Source: Coriobacteriia bacterium (GTDB lineage Bacteria; Actinomycetota; Coriobacteriia; Coriobacteriales; UBA8131). From it: DNA of 39,358 nucleotides. The DNA lies in the NCBI GenBank assembly GCA_009784945.1, contig WQXH01000017.1, positions 1 through 39,358 on the forward strand, written 5' to 3'. The position numbers and the translations under genes were made by a program. This document shows positions 8,016 through 15,889 of this stretch, one piece after another; positions within the stretch are counted from its first letter, which is position 1; each line of letters starts with the position of its first letter. The notes beneath the pieces are model-generated. The model did not search any database, had not been told where the DNA came from, and worked only from the letters and a program-made list of their open reading frames with translations.

Positions 8016-8236
8016 GCTAAGCCAAATTCTTTCATAACATCCTCATGAGCATGAGTAATGGGGTTTTGATCATGTTGAGCCTTTGCAGCCCTCAAGTCTC
8101 TCAAATCATATCTGTCTTCAAGCATCTCAAAAAATGCAGTTCTCATTGCATCAGCAGTCGTTCTGCGCTCTTCAGCAGCATATTCCTGTGCAAGAATCAT
8201 CTCTTCATCGGTGAGCCTGATAGTAACCGCCTTCAT
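8012..8236 (-). CDS. Ribbon-helix-helix antitoxin of the RelE/ParE-type pair
   Basis: 74 residues. It begins MKAVTIRLTDEEMILAQEYA, a ribbon-helix-helix DNA-binding start, with a toxin-binding tail (THAHEDVMKEFGLA). A GGAGGG ribosome site precedes the ATG. It is first in the operon, so it should bind and neutralise the toxin and repress its own promoter. Confidence 0.85.
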   Translation of the reverse strand: MKAVTIRLTDEEMILAQEYAAEERRTTADAMRTAFFEMLEDRYDLRDLRAAKAQHDQNPITHAHEDVMKEFGLA

Positions 8237-8256
8237 AATAACTCCCTCCAGAAATC

Positions 8257-8282
8257 ATTTGCATTTATTTGCATTCATTGTA
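8257..8282 (-). promoter_or_regulatory. Promoter and direct-repeat operator of the RelE-type pair
   Basis: On the minus strand TGCTACAAT gives an extended -10 (8277-8282). Directly downstream are two copies of AATGCAAAT in tandem with 10-base spacing (8257-8265 and 8267-8275). One helical turn of spacing suits binding by a ribbon-helix-helix antitoxin. Confidence 0.5.
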
Positions 8283-8313
8283 GCATAGCCATCCGCAATA
8301 TAGCTACCTAAGA

Positions 8314-8335
8314 TATTGGACATATTGGGGAGGGC
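8314..8335. repeat. Partial GGACAT-type repeat
   Basis: Contains TTGGACATATTGGGGA, shared with the fuller element at 22713. It looks like a solo arm with no partner arm here. Confidence 0.4.
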
Positions 8336-8352
8336 ATCGTCTGCTGTCGGAG

Positions 8353-8607
8353 TCACTTGGGGCTGTGGGCAAAATCCTTAAGGCTTTGTTTGGTGTCTAC
8401 TGGGAGCTGATTGTATTCAGTGCCTAAGAGAGCGCCCTCCAAGCTGTAGAGATGCACGGGGCATACCAGGGGGTATTGCAGTCTCAGTCGAGAGAAAGCC
8501 TCTCTGCTACCAACTTGTTGCAACTCTTCAACGGAGCTTATGCCAATTGACTTTAACTTGCGCTCCATCTCTTTTCCGATGTTTTTGAGAGTCCTTAGCT
8601 CAGTCAT
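8353..8607 (-). CDS. TfoX C-terminal domain protein
   Basis: 84 residues, of which nearly all are a TfoX_C domain: LKNIGKEMERKLKSIGISSVEEL, then GSREAFSRLRLQYP and YSLEGALLG. The N-terminal domain of full Sxy/TfoX is absent, as in many stand-alone relatives. In gamma-proteobacteria Sxy helps CRP turn on competence genes; the role of single-domain forms elsewhere is unclear. The helix-hairpin-like start suggests nucleic-acid or protein contact. Confidence 0.8.
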   Translation of the reverse strand: MTELRTLKNIGKEMERKLKSIGISSVEELQQVGSREAFSRLRLQYPLVCPVHLYSLEGALLGTEYNQLPVDTKQSLKDFAHSPK

Positions 8608-8673
8608 CGTTGCTCTCTTTTCTCTCTAGATGCCCTTTATTGTCATTGCTACCGTAGATATGTGCGCAGCCTG

Positions 8674-9063
8674 CTAATTCCTAGGAAGATAGTGCACACG
8701 CGCTGAGTAGTCTCTCAGCCGATCATCGGATGTTAAAAAGCGCATGTCCTCTGCTATGGCTTGTGAAATCATGATTCTATCAAATGGGTCTCTGTGGAGA
8801 TCCTTCAGCCTCTGAACTCCATAGATGTGCCTCGTAGCAATATCGATTTTTCTTACTCCGCTGGTCGCTAGCTTACCTTCAAATTCTTCAATTGGTTCGC
8901 CAAGCTCAATTTTGTTGACCATGGTTTTTATGACCAGCTCCCACATACTGGCAGAACTATAATACCTTTCGTTCTCGGCATCATTGAAGAAGATGAGCAT
9001 CTCCTCTGTAGCCGTTCCAAACGAAATTAACACGAGTATATTTGTGTCAAATAGGATTTTCAT
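8674..9063 (-). CDS. vapC: PIN-domain ribonuclease toxin (VapC)
   Basis: 129 residues from the ATG at 9063. PIN-domain acidic residues are visible: FDTN near the start, MWELV, DPFDR and TSDDR, which would bind the metal used to cut RNA. The length fits VapC. It overlaps the antitoxin gene by 17 bases. A TTG four codons upstream is less likely. Confidence 0.9.
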   Translation of the reverse strand: MKILFDTNILVLISFGTATEEMLIFFNDAENERYYSSASMWELVIKTMVNKIELGEPIEEFEGKLATSGVRKIDIATRHIYGVQRLKDLHRDPFDRIMISQAIAEDMRFLTSDDRLRDYSARVHYLPRN

Positions 9064-9289
9064 CGGGCACCCCAAAGAACATGTCAGTCACATCCGTTGT
9101 GTCAAAATTATCAGCTATCCAGCCCTTCTTTGCGAGATGACCAACAAATAATTCGCTGCTTGTAATTGGAGCGAGCTTGACGAGAGGCTGATTCCTCTTT
9201 GCAATAATTATTGCCTCACCATTGAGCGCCCTATCTATCAGCGAAGAAAGTCGTGCTTTTGCGTCATAGACATTGACTATTTCTGACAT
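9047..9289 (-). CDS. vapB: Phd/YefM-type antitoxin (VapB role)
   Basis: 80 residues beginning MSEIVNVYDAKARLSSLIDRAL, the Phd/YefM pattern, followed by GEAIIIAKRNQPLVKL. The C-terminal part ends DMFFGVPDENPI and should cover the PIN toxin. GGGAGG precedes the ATG. Confidence 0.88.
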   Translation of the reverse strand: MSEIVNVYDAKARLSSLIDRALNGEAIIIAKRNQPLVKLAPITSSELFVGHLAKKGWIADNFDTTDVTDMFFGVPDENPI

Positions 9290-9305
9290 AGGATATACCT
9301 CCCAA

Positions 9306-9328
9306 CCTAGTTAGTTAGTCATATTATA
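9306..9328 (-). promoter_or_regulatory. Promoter of the vapBC pair
   Basis: A perfect TATAAT on the minus strand (9323-9328), followed by CTAACTAACTAGG, a short repeated CTAA tract that may be an operator. The -35 is weak. Confidence 0.45.
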
Positions 9329-9355
9329 GCACGCCTGAGCATGAAGTAAGGTAAG

Positions 9356-9490
9356 GGGATACAGGGGGGATACAGGGATACAGGGGAGATACAGGGGGAC
9401 GGGGGATACAGGGGGACGTATAACTTGTATCATTTCGTAGAAATGATACAAGTTATACGTCCCCCTGTATCCCCGTCCCCCTGTATCCCC
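9356..9490. repeat. Long GATACA-type palindrome with extra tandem half-units
   Basis: The core pairs from about 9385 to 9490 around a GTA loop (9437-9439), with one bulged G at 9401 and one mismatch. Left of it lie extra GGGATACAGG units, so this element has a ladder of repeated words. The right edge abuts the stop codon of the racemase gene. Confidence 0.88.
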
Positions 9491-10195
9491 TTACCTGAGG
9501 GCAACCTCAAGGATTTTCTTAACAATCGCCTCGATGTGCAGTTGCGTTGTGTTGATAAGATTCGTGTCTATGGTGCCCTCTTGTATCATCTGGGGCAGCT
9601 CTGTGCAGCCTAGAAGCAGGGAATCGGCTTGGTGCCTCTCAATTAATTCTCGCGCAATACCCAGCATCTGCTGCTGGTATCCTGGCGTAACTATGCCGCT
9701 TTGAAGATAGTGCTCAATGCGGTCTTGAAAGAACAGTTGCTCGTCTTGCGAGGGAATATGAGCAGCTATCCCATACCCATTAAGTGCCCTTGTATAGAGC
9801 CCGCTGCTCATGGTAAACCGTGTGCCAAGCACAACGACGCTTTCGTAGTTTTCCTGCTGAGCATACGAGCAGGCCGTATCAACGATGCTGATAAGAGGTA
9901 GCGCCGAGCGCTCTTGTATTCTCTCAAAGACAATGTGAGGCGTGTTGCAGGCAATGGCAGCAAACTGTGCGCCAGCAGCTTCCAGCTGCTCTATTGCTCC
10001 AACAAGCATACTGACCAGTTCATCCCAGTCCTCGCGCGCTACATAGCCGAGCATTTCGGTCATATTAACGCTATTGATAATAAGGTGAGGGTAATCGCTG
10101 CCTTCAGCCTCTGATCTTACCCCATCAATGATTCCGCGATAGTAATCCAGCGTAGAGGCTGGTCCCAGCCCGCCCAGTATCCCTGCTCTTCTCAT
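9491..10195 (-). CDS. Aspartate/glutamate racemase family protein
   Basis: 234 residues. It starts MRRAGILGGLGPASTLDYY. The two catalytic cysteines of the family are in AIACNTPH and LLGCTELP. It shows the amino-acid racemase fold pattern (VVVLGTRFTM, IINSVNM). It should interconvert D- and L-aspartate or a related acid without a cofactor, perhaps for wall or signalling pools. It stands alone. The TAA stop at 9491 lies directly at the edge of a palindromic repeat. Confidence 0.9.
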   Translation of the reverse strand: MRRAGILGGLGPASTLDYYRGIIDGVRSEAEGSDYPHLIINSVNMTEMLGYVAREDWDELVSMLVGAIEQLEAAGAQFAAIACNTPHIVFERIQERSALPLISIVDTACSYAQQENYESVVVLGTRFTMSSGLYTRALNGYGIAAHIPSQDEQLFFQDRIEHYLQSGIVTPGYQQQMLGIARELIERHQADSLLLGCTELPQMIQEGTIDTNLINTTQLHIEAIVKKILEVALR

Positions 10196-10277
10196 ATTCC
10201 TGACCCTCCTAGCCTTACAACCCTTTTCAGCATCAAAATACTAAGATACCACTAAAAGTACAAACAAGAGTGGAGCA

Positions 10278-10318
10278 GTCGAGTAGCCCCGGGGAATCTC
10301 ACCCCGAGGCTACTCGAC
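10278..10318 (-). terminator. Strong hairpin after the truncated surface protein gene
   Basis: GTCGAGTAGCC pairs perfectly with GGCTACTCGAC. The stem continues through CGGGG/CCCCG after one mismatch, with a 7-base loop. It lies 40 bases beyond the stop of the surface protein gene. No T-run follows on the minus strand, so it may be an attenuating hairpin or another small repeat instead of a classic intrinsic terminator. Confidence 0.5.
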
Positions 10319-10358
10319 CCTGTCAACCGGAAGACCTGCTTCCATCATGTATCCAACT

Positions 10359-11654
10359 TCACGACACGCTGGCTCCTTGACACCTACTTTTGACACCCTT
10401 TCGAAGACGCTTCTTAGCAAGTAGCATGACCGAGGCGCCCAGGAATGCACAGGCAAGCAGCGCTGCCGCAGTTGCATGACCAGTGTCTCCAGTTTGGGGT
10501 ATGTCGCTCGGCTTACCTGGAGGTGGATTTGTATTGCTATTGTTAGCGCCTGAGTTGTTATCGTCTCCGCTTGGCGGTGCAACCACACTGTTCAAAACCC
10601 AGACGTAGGCAGATTCACCACCCTCGGGATCATGGTAACTGTATTGTAAATACCCTTCTCTATGGGAATCCGCATCATGCTGATCTGATTGCTTTTTCTC
10701 ATAAACCTCCATTACCCCTACCAAGGGTGGTGATATTGGTGGTATTGGAGCTGTCGCAGAGACATCATCAGGGGGAGCTCGAAGGCCGTCAGGTAAAGGC
10801 GGCACGGACCCTGGCACAGGTGAGGGACCAAGACTCCATAGCCATCGGAAAAAACCAATATAGTCAGCAGCGACTATACTCCCGTTGATTGTTGCTTGAG
10901 ATCCAAGAGTAGCAAGAACACCAAACACTTCTGCCTTATCGTTAGCATGATTAACAGCAATGCTTTTGCCAACGAATAACTGAGATAAACCCACAATGCG
11001 CGCGCCGCAAACCCAAAGTCTATGCTCTGGATCAGTTTGAGCCAATGTGATGTCGCCGGCAATAGTCACATGAGAGTCTTGAGCGCCAATGCCCAGTATG
11101 GCATATGCACCCATAACATTGATATTACCCTCAACGGCTACAGTACTCTCATATGCTATCAGCCCAGTACGGCTAGCCGTTATATTTCCTGTGAGTGATA
11201 CTGTCCCGCCAACAACATATATACCATCTGCTTTTGCCTTAATGTTGCCTACGATGACCACTTCGGGTCCACGATCGCCAGAGCCATAGCGATCTATTCT
11301 AACTCCGTCGTAGTCAGCAGTAATATCACCAGTAATAGCAACTGACGCGGCATTGTAGACCAGCAAACCATCGGCACCTGAGCCACTGACAAAGCTGGCC
11401 TCAGCTAAAAAGGTGGCTGTTCCATAGATCGCCAACTTGATATAGTCGCTCACCGTGCCGCCGCCGAGTATGGAGAGCTCGCCTTCCACATCGATCCATC
11501 CACCCTCTAGCGCCCAGTCAAAGTCTTTGAGGTCTAGGCAAAGGGGACGGGGCTCGCGTCCCAAACAAGCGTAAAATGGGACAGCAGCCCCGTCCCCCCA
11601 AGCTGCGTCCCCATCGTCCCCTTGTACCTCTTTTCTTGAGGATTTAATTGCCAT
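10359..11654 (-). pseudogene. Surface protein with IPQTGD sortase motif, 5' truncated at a repeat
   Basis: From about 11535 leftwards the frame matches the intact protein at 34961-36472: DFDWALEGG, GELSILGGGTVS, then repeated GNI/GDI beta units, a Pro-rich region, and SDIPQTGDTG with a hydrophobic helix and KKRLRK tail. The intact protein has about 125 extra N-terminal residues with a signal peptide. Here they are gone. The frame continues through the repeat at 11540-11624 into MAIKSSRKEVQ, which has no export signal, so the product could not be anchored. It is a decayed paralogue, formerly a sortase substrate exposed at the surface. Confidence 0.85.
11540..11624. repeat. GGGGACGGGGCT...AGCCCCGTCCCC repeat at the truncation point
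   Basis: The left end AAAGGGGACGGGGCT and the right end TGGGACAGCAGCCCCGTCCCC are inverted around a short spacer with GTCCCA and TGGGAC facing each other. Similarity to the intact surface protein gene stops at its left edge. Confidence 0.8.
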
Positions 11655-11693
11655 ATACTATGTCAAGATGCGCAAAAAGGAAGGAATGCAACT

Positions 11694-12767
11694 ATGAATA
11701 ATAGTTTTGTAGAGCGAACGAGGCAGTTTTGGGAGTGGTTTGGGCAGCATGAAGAGCGTCTTTCTGCACTGCTCCAAGATATTTCTGGTGCTGGCCAAGC
11801 AGACGAAATTGTCGAGACGGTTAGACAGGGCTTGTCATTGATTTCTGAGGACCTTCTCTTTAATGCAGGCGGAGACCATGAGTTTACCTTTTCAGTCTTT
11901 GGAGACAGCACGATGCTGCTGCTTCTGCCCTACATAACTACCGCCCTGCCAGAGCAGTATCGCAATAAGTGGACCTTTCACCCCTGTATGCCGCCAAAAC
12001 AAGGGCAAGACTTTAGCATCAATATGAATGGTGTTGAGGTGTCAAGCAAAAACGTGATGCTCTCAGTGTCTCCTCATGAGGCCGGCAGTTTTGCTGACGT
12101 GCGTTTTTACGCCAAAGAGTGGGAGGGGCTGGATGATGAACAAGCCTGCGGAGCCTTCTTTACTCTGATGGATAACGTCATAGGGGAGCTTCTCAGCGTT
12201 TACTGCGTTGGCAGAGTCGAGAGAGCCCAAGAACACGAGAGTGGTATGATTCCCTTGACCCAGCTTGAAGATTGGCTGAAAGCAAACGTCTGCGATAATG
12301 GCGAGCTGCCCGATCCTGCCCAGCGCTGGAGTGGCTATGAGGCTGAGCCGCAGAACAGTGATCCGCGCATGGATGTCTTTGCAGGCTTTTCCAGTTGTAC
12401 GCCTTTGATAGATGGATACTATTACAATGATTCCAGCGCCTATGACAAATTCGTTGGGTTTGGCGCAAAACCAGTGTTCCTTTATTACTCGTACGCAGGC
12501 ACTACTGATGACCAAAAGCTCGTCTTAGATGAGCGCAACGCCCTCATTGACAGACTGGAAGCAGAGGTTTTAGGCATTAGTGGCTCGGGGCAAGAAATTG
12601 GCCTCCAGTTGGGTGCTGCCGTGGGTCAGCACAATGTCTACATAGACATGCTACTCTTTGATGAGCAGGCTTTCTTCGAGCGCATCAAGCCCCTTATGGC
12701 AGACTTCGGACACATCGTTTACTGCAAAGAGTACACCCCTGCAGGACAAGAGTTCATTTTGAGCTAA
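11694..12767 (+). CDS. Hypothetical cytoplasmic protein
   Basis: 357 residues, ATG at 11694 with GGAAGG nine bases upstream. No membrane segment or signal is visible. The N-terminal part (FWEWFGQHEERLSALL, then LLPYITTALPEQYRNKWTFHPCMPP) recalls a group of small uncharacterised proteins with a conserved FWxWF start and a tryptophan-rich core. I cannot name the family with confidence. A second half (YYYNDSSAYDKFVGFGAKPVFLYYSY) is Tyr/Asp rich. The next gene follows 45 bases later on the same strand, so both are probably one unit. Confidence 0.75.
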   Translation: MNNSFVERTRQFWEWFGQHEERLSALLQDISGAGQADEIVETVRQGLSLISEDLLFNAGGDHEFTFSVFGDSTMLLLLPYITTALPEQYRNKWTFHPCMPPKQGQDFSINMNGVEVSSKNVMLSVSPHEAGSFADVRFYAKEWEGLDDEQACGAFFTLMDNVIGELLSVYCVGRVERAQEHESGMIPLTQLEDWLKANVCDNGELPDPAQRWSGYEAEPQNSDPRMDVFAGFSSCTPLIDGYYYNDSSAYDKFVGFGAKPVFLYYSYAGTTDDQKLVLDERNALIDRLEAEVLGISGSGQEIGLQLGAAVGQHNVYIDMLLFDEQAFFERIKPLMADFGHIVYCKEYTPAGQEFILS

Positions 12768-12812
12768 GCAGGCTACCTCAAGGAGGGTCTGCACAACAAA
12801 AAGGAGAGTGGG

Positions 12813-13883
12813 ATGAGTAGAATAGCCAAGCGTGGACTGGTCATCGGTGCCATATTAGTAGCCTGCGTCATAGGCATCTATCTTTTGGGAGAAATCGAAC
12901 TACTCCTTTCTTGGAGAGGTGTATCTCTGCTGATTGCAGCTTTTATTGCTGTTGTTGGACCAGCGCTCTTTGCGCAAGCGCAGGAATCGCAAGAAGGCCT
13001 CATCAAAGAAGACTATCATGCTGCCAGGCAAGAAGCCGCAAACGCAGCACGTGGCCAGAGGGTGATTCCCGAGCTAACGGCACAAGAACGAGCGGCGCTA
13101 CTCGAGGCACTTGAAGGAACAAAGCTGGCCTGTCTTAGGCTTACGACTCACAAGAGACCCACCACTGTCTTTGAGAGTAAGTTTGGGGGAGCACCCTATC
13201 TTCCTCCAGGATTTGAGTACCCACACAACAAAAACAAAATGAGCGAGAGATTGCCGCTCAAGCTGCTTTGCCAACTCAATTTTGAACAGCTGCCTCCTCT
13301 GCCCGGATTTCCTCACCGAGGTTTGCTTCAGTTTTACCTTGCCTTTGAGGAGTGTGAGGATACCTACGGTGCAGATTTTGACCACCCCACCAAGCAGCAA
13401 TCCTGGTGCGTCATCTATCATCCAAACATCATTACCGATGAGAGTCAATTGCAAGCCCCGCCCAAGTTTGAGCATGCTGACGCTTTCTTTCCCATTGAAG
13501 GAGAGTTTGCCCTGGAGGCTGATGCTGACTTCATGTCAATGACCTCCATTGACTATCGTTGGGAGAGCTTCATAACCAACCATCTCGATTCCATGCCAAT
13601 GGGCGAGGCAATCAAGGGCAAGTATGAGGTGGACGACTTGGCAGTGCTAAAAGACGAGGAGCTCGATTTCATCGGCCACCGCATAGGAGGCTATCCCTAC
13701 TTTACACAGGTGGATCCTCGGATTGATAAAAGGTATAGAGAATACTCCACGCTGCTTTTGCAAATAGACAGCGAGGATGAAATCATGTGGGGCGACGCTG
13801 GCGTTGCCACATTCTTCATAAAGCCAGAGGCACTTGCGCAAGGCGACTTTTCTGACGTTCTCTACTCCTGGGACTGTTGGTAG
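12813..13883 (+). CDS. DUF1963 (YwqG-like) protein with N-terminal membrane anchor
   Basis: 356 residues, ATG at 12813 with AAGGAG. Two hydrophobic helices at about 8-28 and 34-52 anchor it. The rest is a YwqG/DUF1963 domain: SKFGGAPYLPPGFEYP, LKLLCQLNFEQLP, GLLQFYLA, HRIGGYPYFTQ, LLLQIDSEDEIMWGDAGVATFFI. DUF1963 proteins are widespread and poorly understood. The membrane anchor is unusual compared with plain cytoplasmic YwqG. Confidence 0.88.
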   Translation: MSRIAKRGLVIGAILVACVIGIYLLGEIELLLSWRGVSLLIAAFIAVVGPALFAQAQESQEGLIKEDYHAARQEAANAARGQRVIPELTAQERAALLEALEGTKLACLRLTTHKRPTTVFESKFGGAPYLPPGFEYPHNKNKMSERLPLKLLCQLNFEQLPPLPGFPHRGLLQFYLAFEECEDTYGADFDHPTKQQSWCVIYHPNIITDESQLQAPPKFEHADAFFPIEGEFALEADADFMSMTSIDYRWESFITNHLDSMPMGEAIKGKYEVDDLAVLKDEELDFIGHRIGGYPYFTQVDPRIDKRYREYSTLLLQIDSEDEIMWGDAGVATFFIKPEALAQGDFSDVLYSWDCW

Positions 13884-13939
13884 GCTTGGCGTGAGTAAGA
13901 TAGAGTAGGCTTAGTATATTATATAATCCTCCATATAAA

Positions 13940-13977
13940 GACCCGCCAGTGTGCATGTAAACAGAGGCCGGCGGGTT
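13940..13977 (+). terminator. Hairpin after the DUF1963 gene
   Basis: ACCCGCC (13941-13947) pairs with GGCGGGT (13970-13976) followed by TTTAC. The loop is long at 22 bases, so this is a weak terminator candidate. Confidence 0.4.
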
Positions 13978-14006
13978 TACTAAGAACATTGTAACACACG
14001 GGTCTT

Positions 14007-14068
14007 TGACACCTAACTAACCCTCCAACACAACCTAACCCTCCAACACCTAACCCTACAACACCTGG
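14007..14068. repeat. Short imperfect tandem repeat (CCAACACCTAACCCT-like)
   Basis: Several copies of an approximately 15-18 base unit with the words CACCTAAC and CCCTCCAA. It is non-coding and lies just before the AbiEii remnant. Confidence 0.6.
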
Positions 14069-14082
14069 GCTGTGTCCCATAG

Positions 14083-14547
14083 TTGACTTACAACCAGAAA
14101 TCTTTGCTGACTGTCCCTCTTGAGATTGGTCACAATGAAATAGGAGATGCGGACGAACCCGAATACGGCATATCTGAAGATATTGTTGAGCTGTTCACGG
14201 TACTCGGCTTTCCTGCCCCTGACCCCATTGCTCTGATGTCCCTGCATCATCAGATAGCGCAAAAGCTACACGGAGTGAGTGAGCCAAAAAGCGATCATCC
14301 GCATGACCTTGTTGATTTACAGGTTATGGCTTCCAGAGACAAGATTGACTATCCAAAAACAAAAGAGACTTGTGTGCGCTTGTTTGATTATCGGGATATG
14401 CAGACATGGCCACCTATCATTGCAAAGGGTGAGAACTGGGATAACCTTTACGAGAGTCAAATCACTGGTTTGTCTGTTTTGGAAACTGTTGATGAAGCAA
14501 TAGTTTGGGCAAACGATCTCGTTGCTCAAATTGATTTTACGGACTAG
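14083..14547 (+). pseudogene. AbiEii-type nucleotidyltransferase toxin, C-terminal remnant
   Basis: About 154 codons with the C-terminal AbiEii pattern: SLHHQIAQKLHGVSEP then HDLVDLQVM, and a final helix (VLETVDEAIVWANDLVAQI). The catalytic nucleotidyltransferase half that should come first is missing, and the sequence upstream is a tandem repeat. No AbiEi antitoxin gene is nearby. In the type IV AbiE system this toxin blocks growth after phage infection; the fragment should be inactive. Confidence 0.7.
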
Positions 14548-14600
14548 TGCCCTCGGCCCTTGCTGCGTTCACGTTTGCGCCGCAGTAGCTCAAGTAGCCT

Positions 14601-14648
14601 AGGGAAACGGGGCTGGTGTCCCTGTCCCACTCTCAGCTCCGTCCCCTC
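14601..14648. repeat. GGGGCT...CGTCCCC repeat at the left edge of the RT fragment
   Basis: AAACGGGGCTGGTGTCCCTGTCCCAC followed by CCGTCCCC. It resembles the left half of the 20.39 kb element. Reverse transcriptase similarity begins immediately after it. Confidence 0.6.
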
Positions 14649-14649
14649 T

Positions 14650-14871
14650 CTGTCCTTTCTGCCTCCGGTAAAAGCTGTCCCCATCCCAAAGAAAAGTGGA
14701 GGAAAAGAGTGCTCGATGTGCCCACAGTTACAGACCGGGTGGCTCAAGCAACAGTGAAAGCATATTTGGAGCCAGAAGTGGAGCCCTTGTTTCATGAGGA
14801 TTCCTATGGCTACCGACCGAGCAAATCTGCGCACGATGCACTGGCGGTGACCCGCAAACGGTGCTGGACGA
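14650..14871 (+). pseudogene. Group II intron reverse transcriptase fragment, frameshifted
   Basis: Two frames together give the LtrA-type start of the RT domain: SFLPPVKAVPIPKKSGGK in one frame, then KRVLDVPTVTDRVAQATV, YLEPEVEPLF, DSYGYRPSKSAHDALAVTRKRCW in the next. Restoring one A in the A4 run at about 14703-14706 would join them. The N- and C-terminal parts of the enzyme and the intron RNA ends are absent. Repeats bound both sides. Confidence 0.8.
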
Positions 14872-14937
14872 GTTGACTCTTTATACGTCCCCCTGCCAAC
14901 TCCCCTGTCAACTCCCCCTGTCAACTCCCCTGTCAAT
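14871..14937. repeat. Single-arm GTTGAC-type repeat
   Basis: Begins AGTTGACTCTTTATACGTCCCCCTG, which matches the right arm of the element at 1000-1100, and continues with three more CAACTCCCC(C)TGT units. There is no opposing arm. Reverse transcriptase similarity stops at its left edge. Confidence 0.75.
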
Positions 14938-15000
14938 TTCGGTGCTTCTCAGGGTTGACGAGGGTTATTTTGAGCTTGAGTGAGGTTTTGCACTTGCTCT

Positions 15001-15053
15001 GGGACAGGGATGTCCCAATCATTGGCAAAATTGGACGGTAGCCCCGTCCCCTT
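15001..15053. repeat. AGCCCCGTCCCC-type repeat
   Basis: A short hairpin GGGACA-GGGA-TGTCCC, then the shared spacer CAATCATTGGCAAAA, then GGTAGCCCCGTCCCC. Same family as 11540 and 20390. Confidence 0.7.
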
Positions 15054-15079
15054 TTGCTATAATGCGCTGAGACCTTGCT

Positions 15080-15412
15080 TCAAAATATCTTTCGCATATC
15101 CGCCTTAGCACTGCGCACCCAATAAAGTGCAGGTACGCCACCTTCAATTACGTAATATCCTCGAAACCAAAGCGCTTTAAATGAGCGGTATTGTGTTTCT
15201 GGGTGTTCACTAAAGGGATAGTGAGTACATACTGGACGCCATTTAGGGTCTTCTTCCAGTCTGCTAAGTGCTTCTTCAATCTTATCAAGTAGTTCCTCTT
15301 TCCATAGATCTGCCTTCTCGGGACAATCTATACTGGCGAAGAACTTTTCAATGCTCTCAAGGGCGTTTATGATGTCATTCTCTGCTCGAGGGTGGATTAT
15401 TGGCTTAGCCAT
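15080..15412 (-). CDS. RelE/ParE-like toxin
   Basis: 110 residues from the ATG at 15412. The ParE/RelE pattern is visible: HPRAENDIINALESIEKF at the start, a helical KADLWKEELLDKIEEALSRLEEDP hairpin, then YRSFKALWFRGYYVIEGG and a final VRSAKADMRKIF. It overlaps the antitoxin gene by 8 bases. The target (gyrase or mRNA) is not decided by sequence. Confidence 0.7.
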   Translation of the reverse strand: MAKPIIHPRAENDIINALESIEKFFASIDCPEKADLWKEELLDKIEEALSRLEEDPKWRPVCTHYPFSEHPETQYRSFKALWFRGYYVIEGGVPALYWVRSAKADMRKIF

Positions 15413-15569
15413 TTTTATCACTCCGCAACTGCTCAAAGAGCTCGTCAACGGTGATGCAAGTTACTTTACCCTCTATAACCTCTTGGCGCCTTCTTTGAAG
15501 CTCGTTGAAAATCTCAATGTTTTCTTCTCTTTCAAGCTCGTCATAGGCTGCTAGTTGGCTATCCATCAT
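15405..15569 (-). CDS. Small antitoxin partner of the RelE/ParE-like toxin
   Basis: 54 residues, with two ATG codons in a row. GGGAGGTG upstream spaces better to the second (15566). The protein is highly charged and helical (DELEREENIEIFNELQRRRQEVIEGK), then a strand (VTCITVDELFEQLR). The operon order and overlap fit an antitoxin that precedes its toxin. It is under the usual ORF length cut-off and easy to miss. The family is not named with confidence. Confidence 0.65.
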   Translation of the reverse strand: MMDSQLAAYDELEREENIEIFNELQRRRQEVIEGKVTCITVDELFEQLRSDKNG

Positions 15570-15593
15570 AACACCTCCCTTCGGATGATGCCT

Positions 15594-15695
15594 CTATTGT
15601 ACCATCCTGGTAGACCTCTGCTGCAAGATGCAAAGAAAAAGAGTAAGGGGGAGAAGCAAGACCAATAGTTTCCATCGTTGTCCTTTCTGTAGCAT
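15594..15695 (-). CDS. Possible 33-residue single-helix membrane peptide
   Basis: ATG at 15695, stop at 15594. The peptide is MLQKGQRWK, a 16-residue hydrophobic core (LLVLLLPLTLFLCIL) and a basic/polar end. The size and pattern resemble small membrane toxins or regulatory peptides. A second short frame (15559-15675, 38 codons, with AAGGA before the ATG) overlaps it and ends inside the start of the antitoxin gene, so only one of the two, or neither, is likely to be real. Confidence 0.25.
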   Translation of the reverse strand: MLQKGQRWKLLVLLLPLTLFLCILQQRSTRMVQ

Positions 15696-15730
15696 GTCTG
15701 GTTCTTCAGAAATCTAGCCTACCAAATCAA

Positions 15731-15811
15731 TCTAAATTTCCCCCAAACCACGTCTAAACGCAAACTAAACTGGCAGCCAGAACTTAACCATTTCTCAATA
15801 GAATCTAAACC
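15731..15811. promoter_or_regulatory. Cluster of TCTAAAC-like direct repeats
   Basis: TCTAAAT (15731), TCTAAAC (15753), ACTAAAC (15764), CTTAACC (15783) and TCTAAAC (15804). Several are spaced by about 11 or 22 bases, so they fall on one face of the helix. This is typical of direct-repeat sites for response regulators. The regulator and target gene are unknown; the nearest genes are the toxin-antitoxin pair and the SAP pseudogene. Confidence 0.35.
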
Positions 15812-15889
15812 GAGGGTATTGCTGAAATTGTTGAGCGTCGGCAGCTGAGCCTTGGTTTTTTGAGGCGGTCGAGGAGAGAGGCTTAGGCG

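Noticed and set aside
13940-13977. Riboswitch or tRNA-like fold after the DUF1963 gene
   Set aside because: Only one GC stem with a long loop is visible. No cloverleaf, anticodon arm or known riboswitch core was found.
14650-14871. Intact group II intron
   Set aside because: Only part of the RT domain is left. The intron RNA domains, including the conserved domain V hairpin, were not found.
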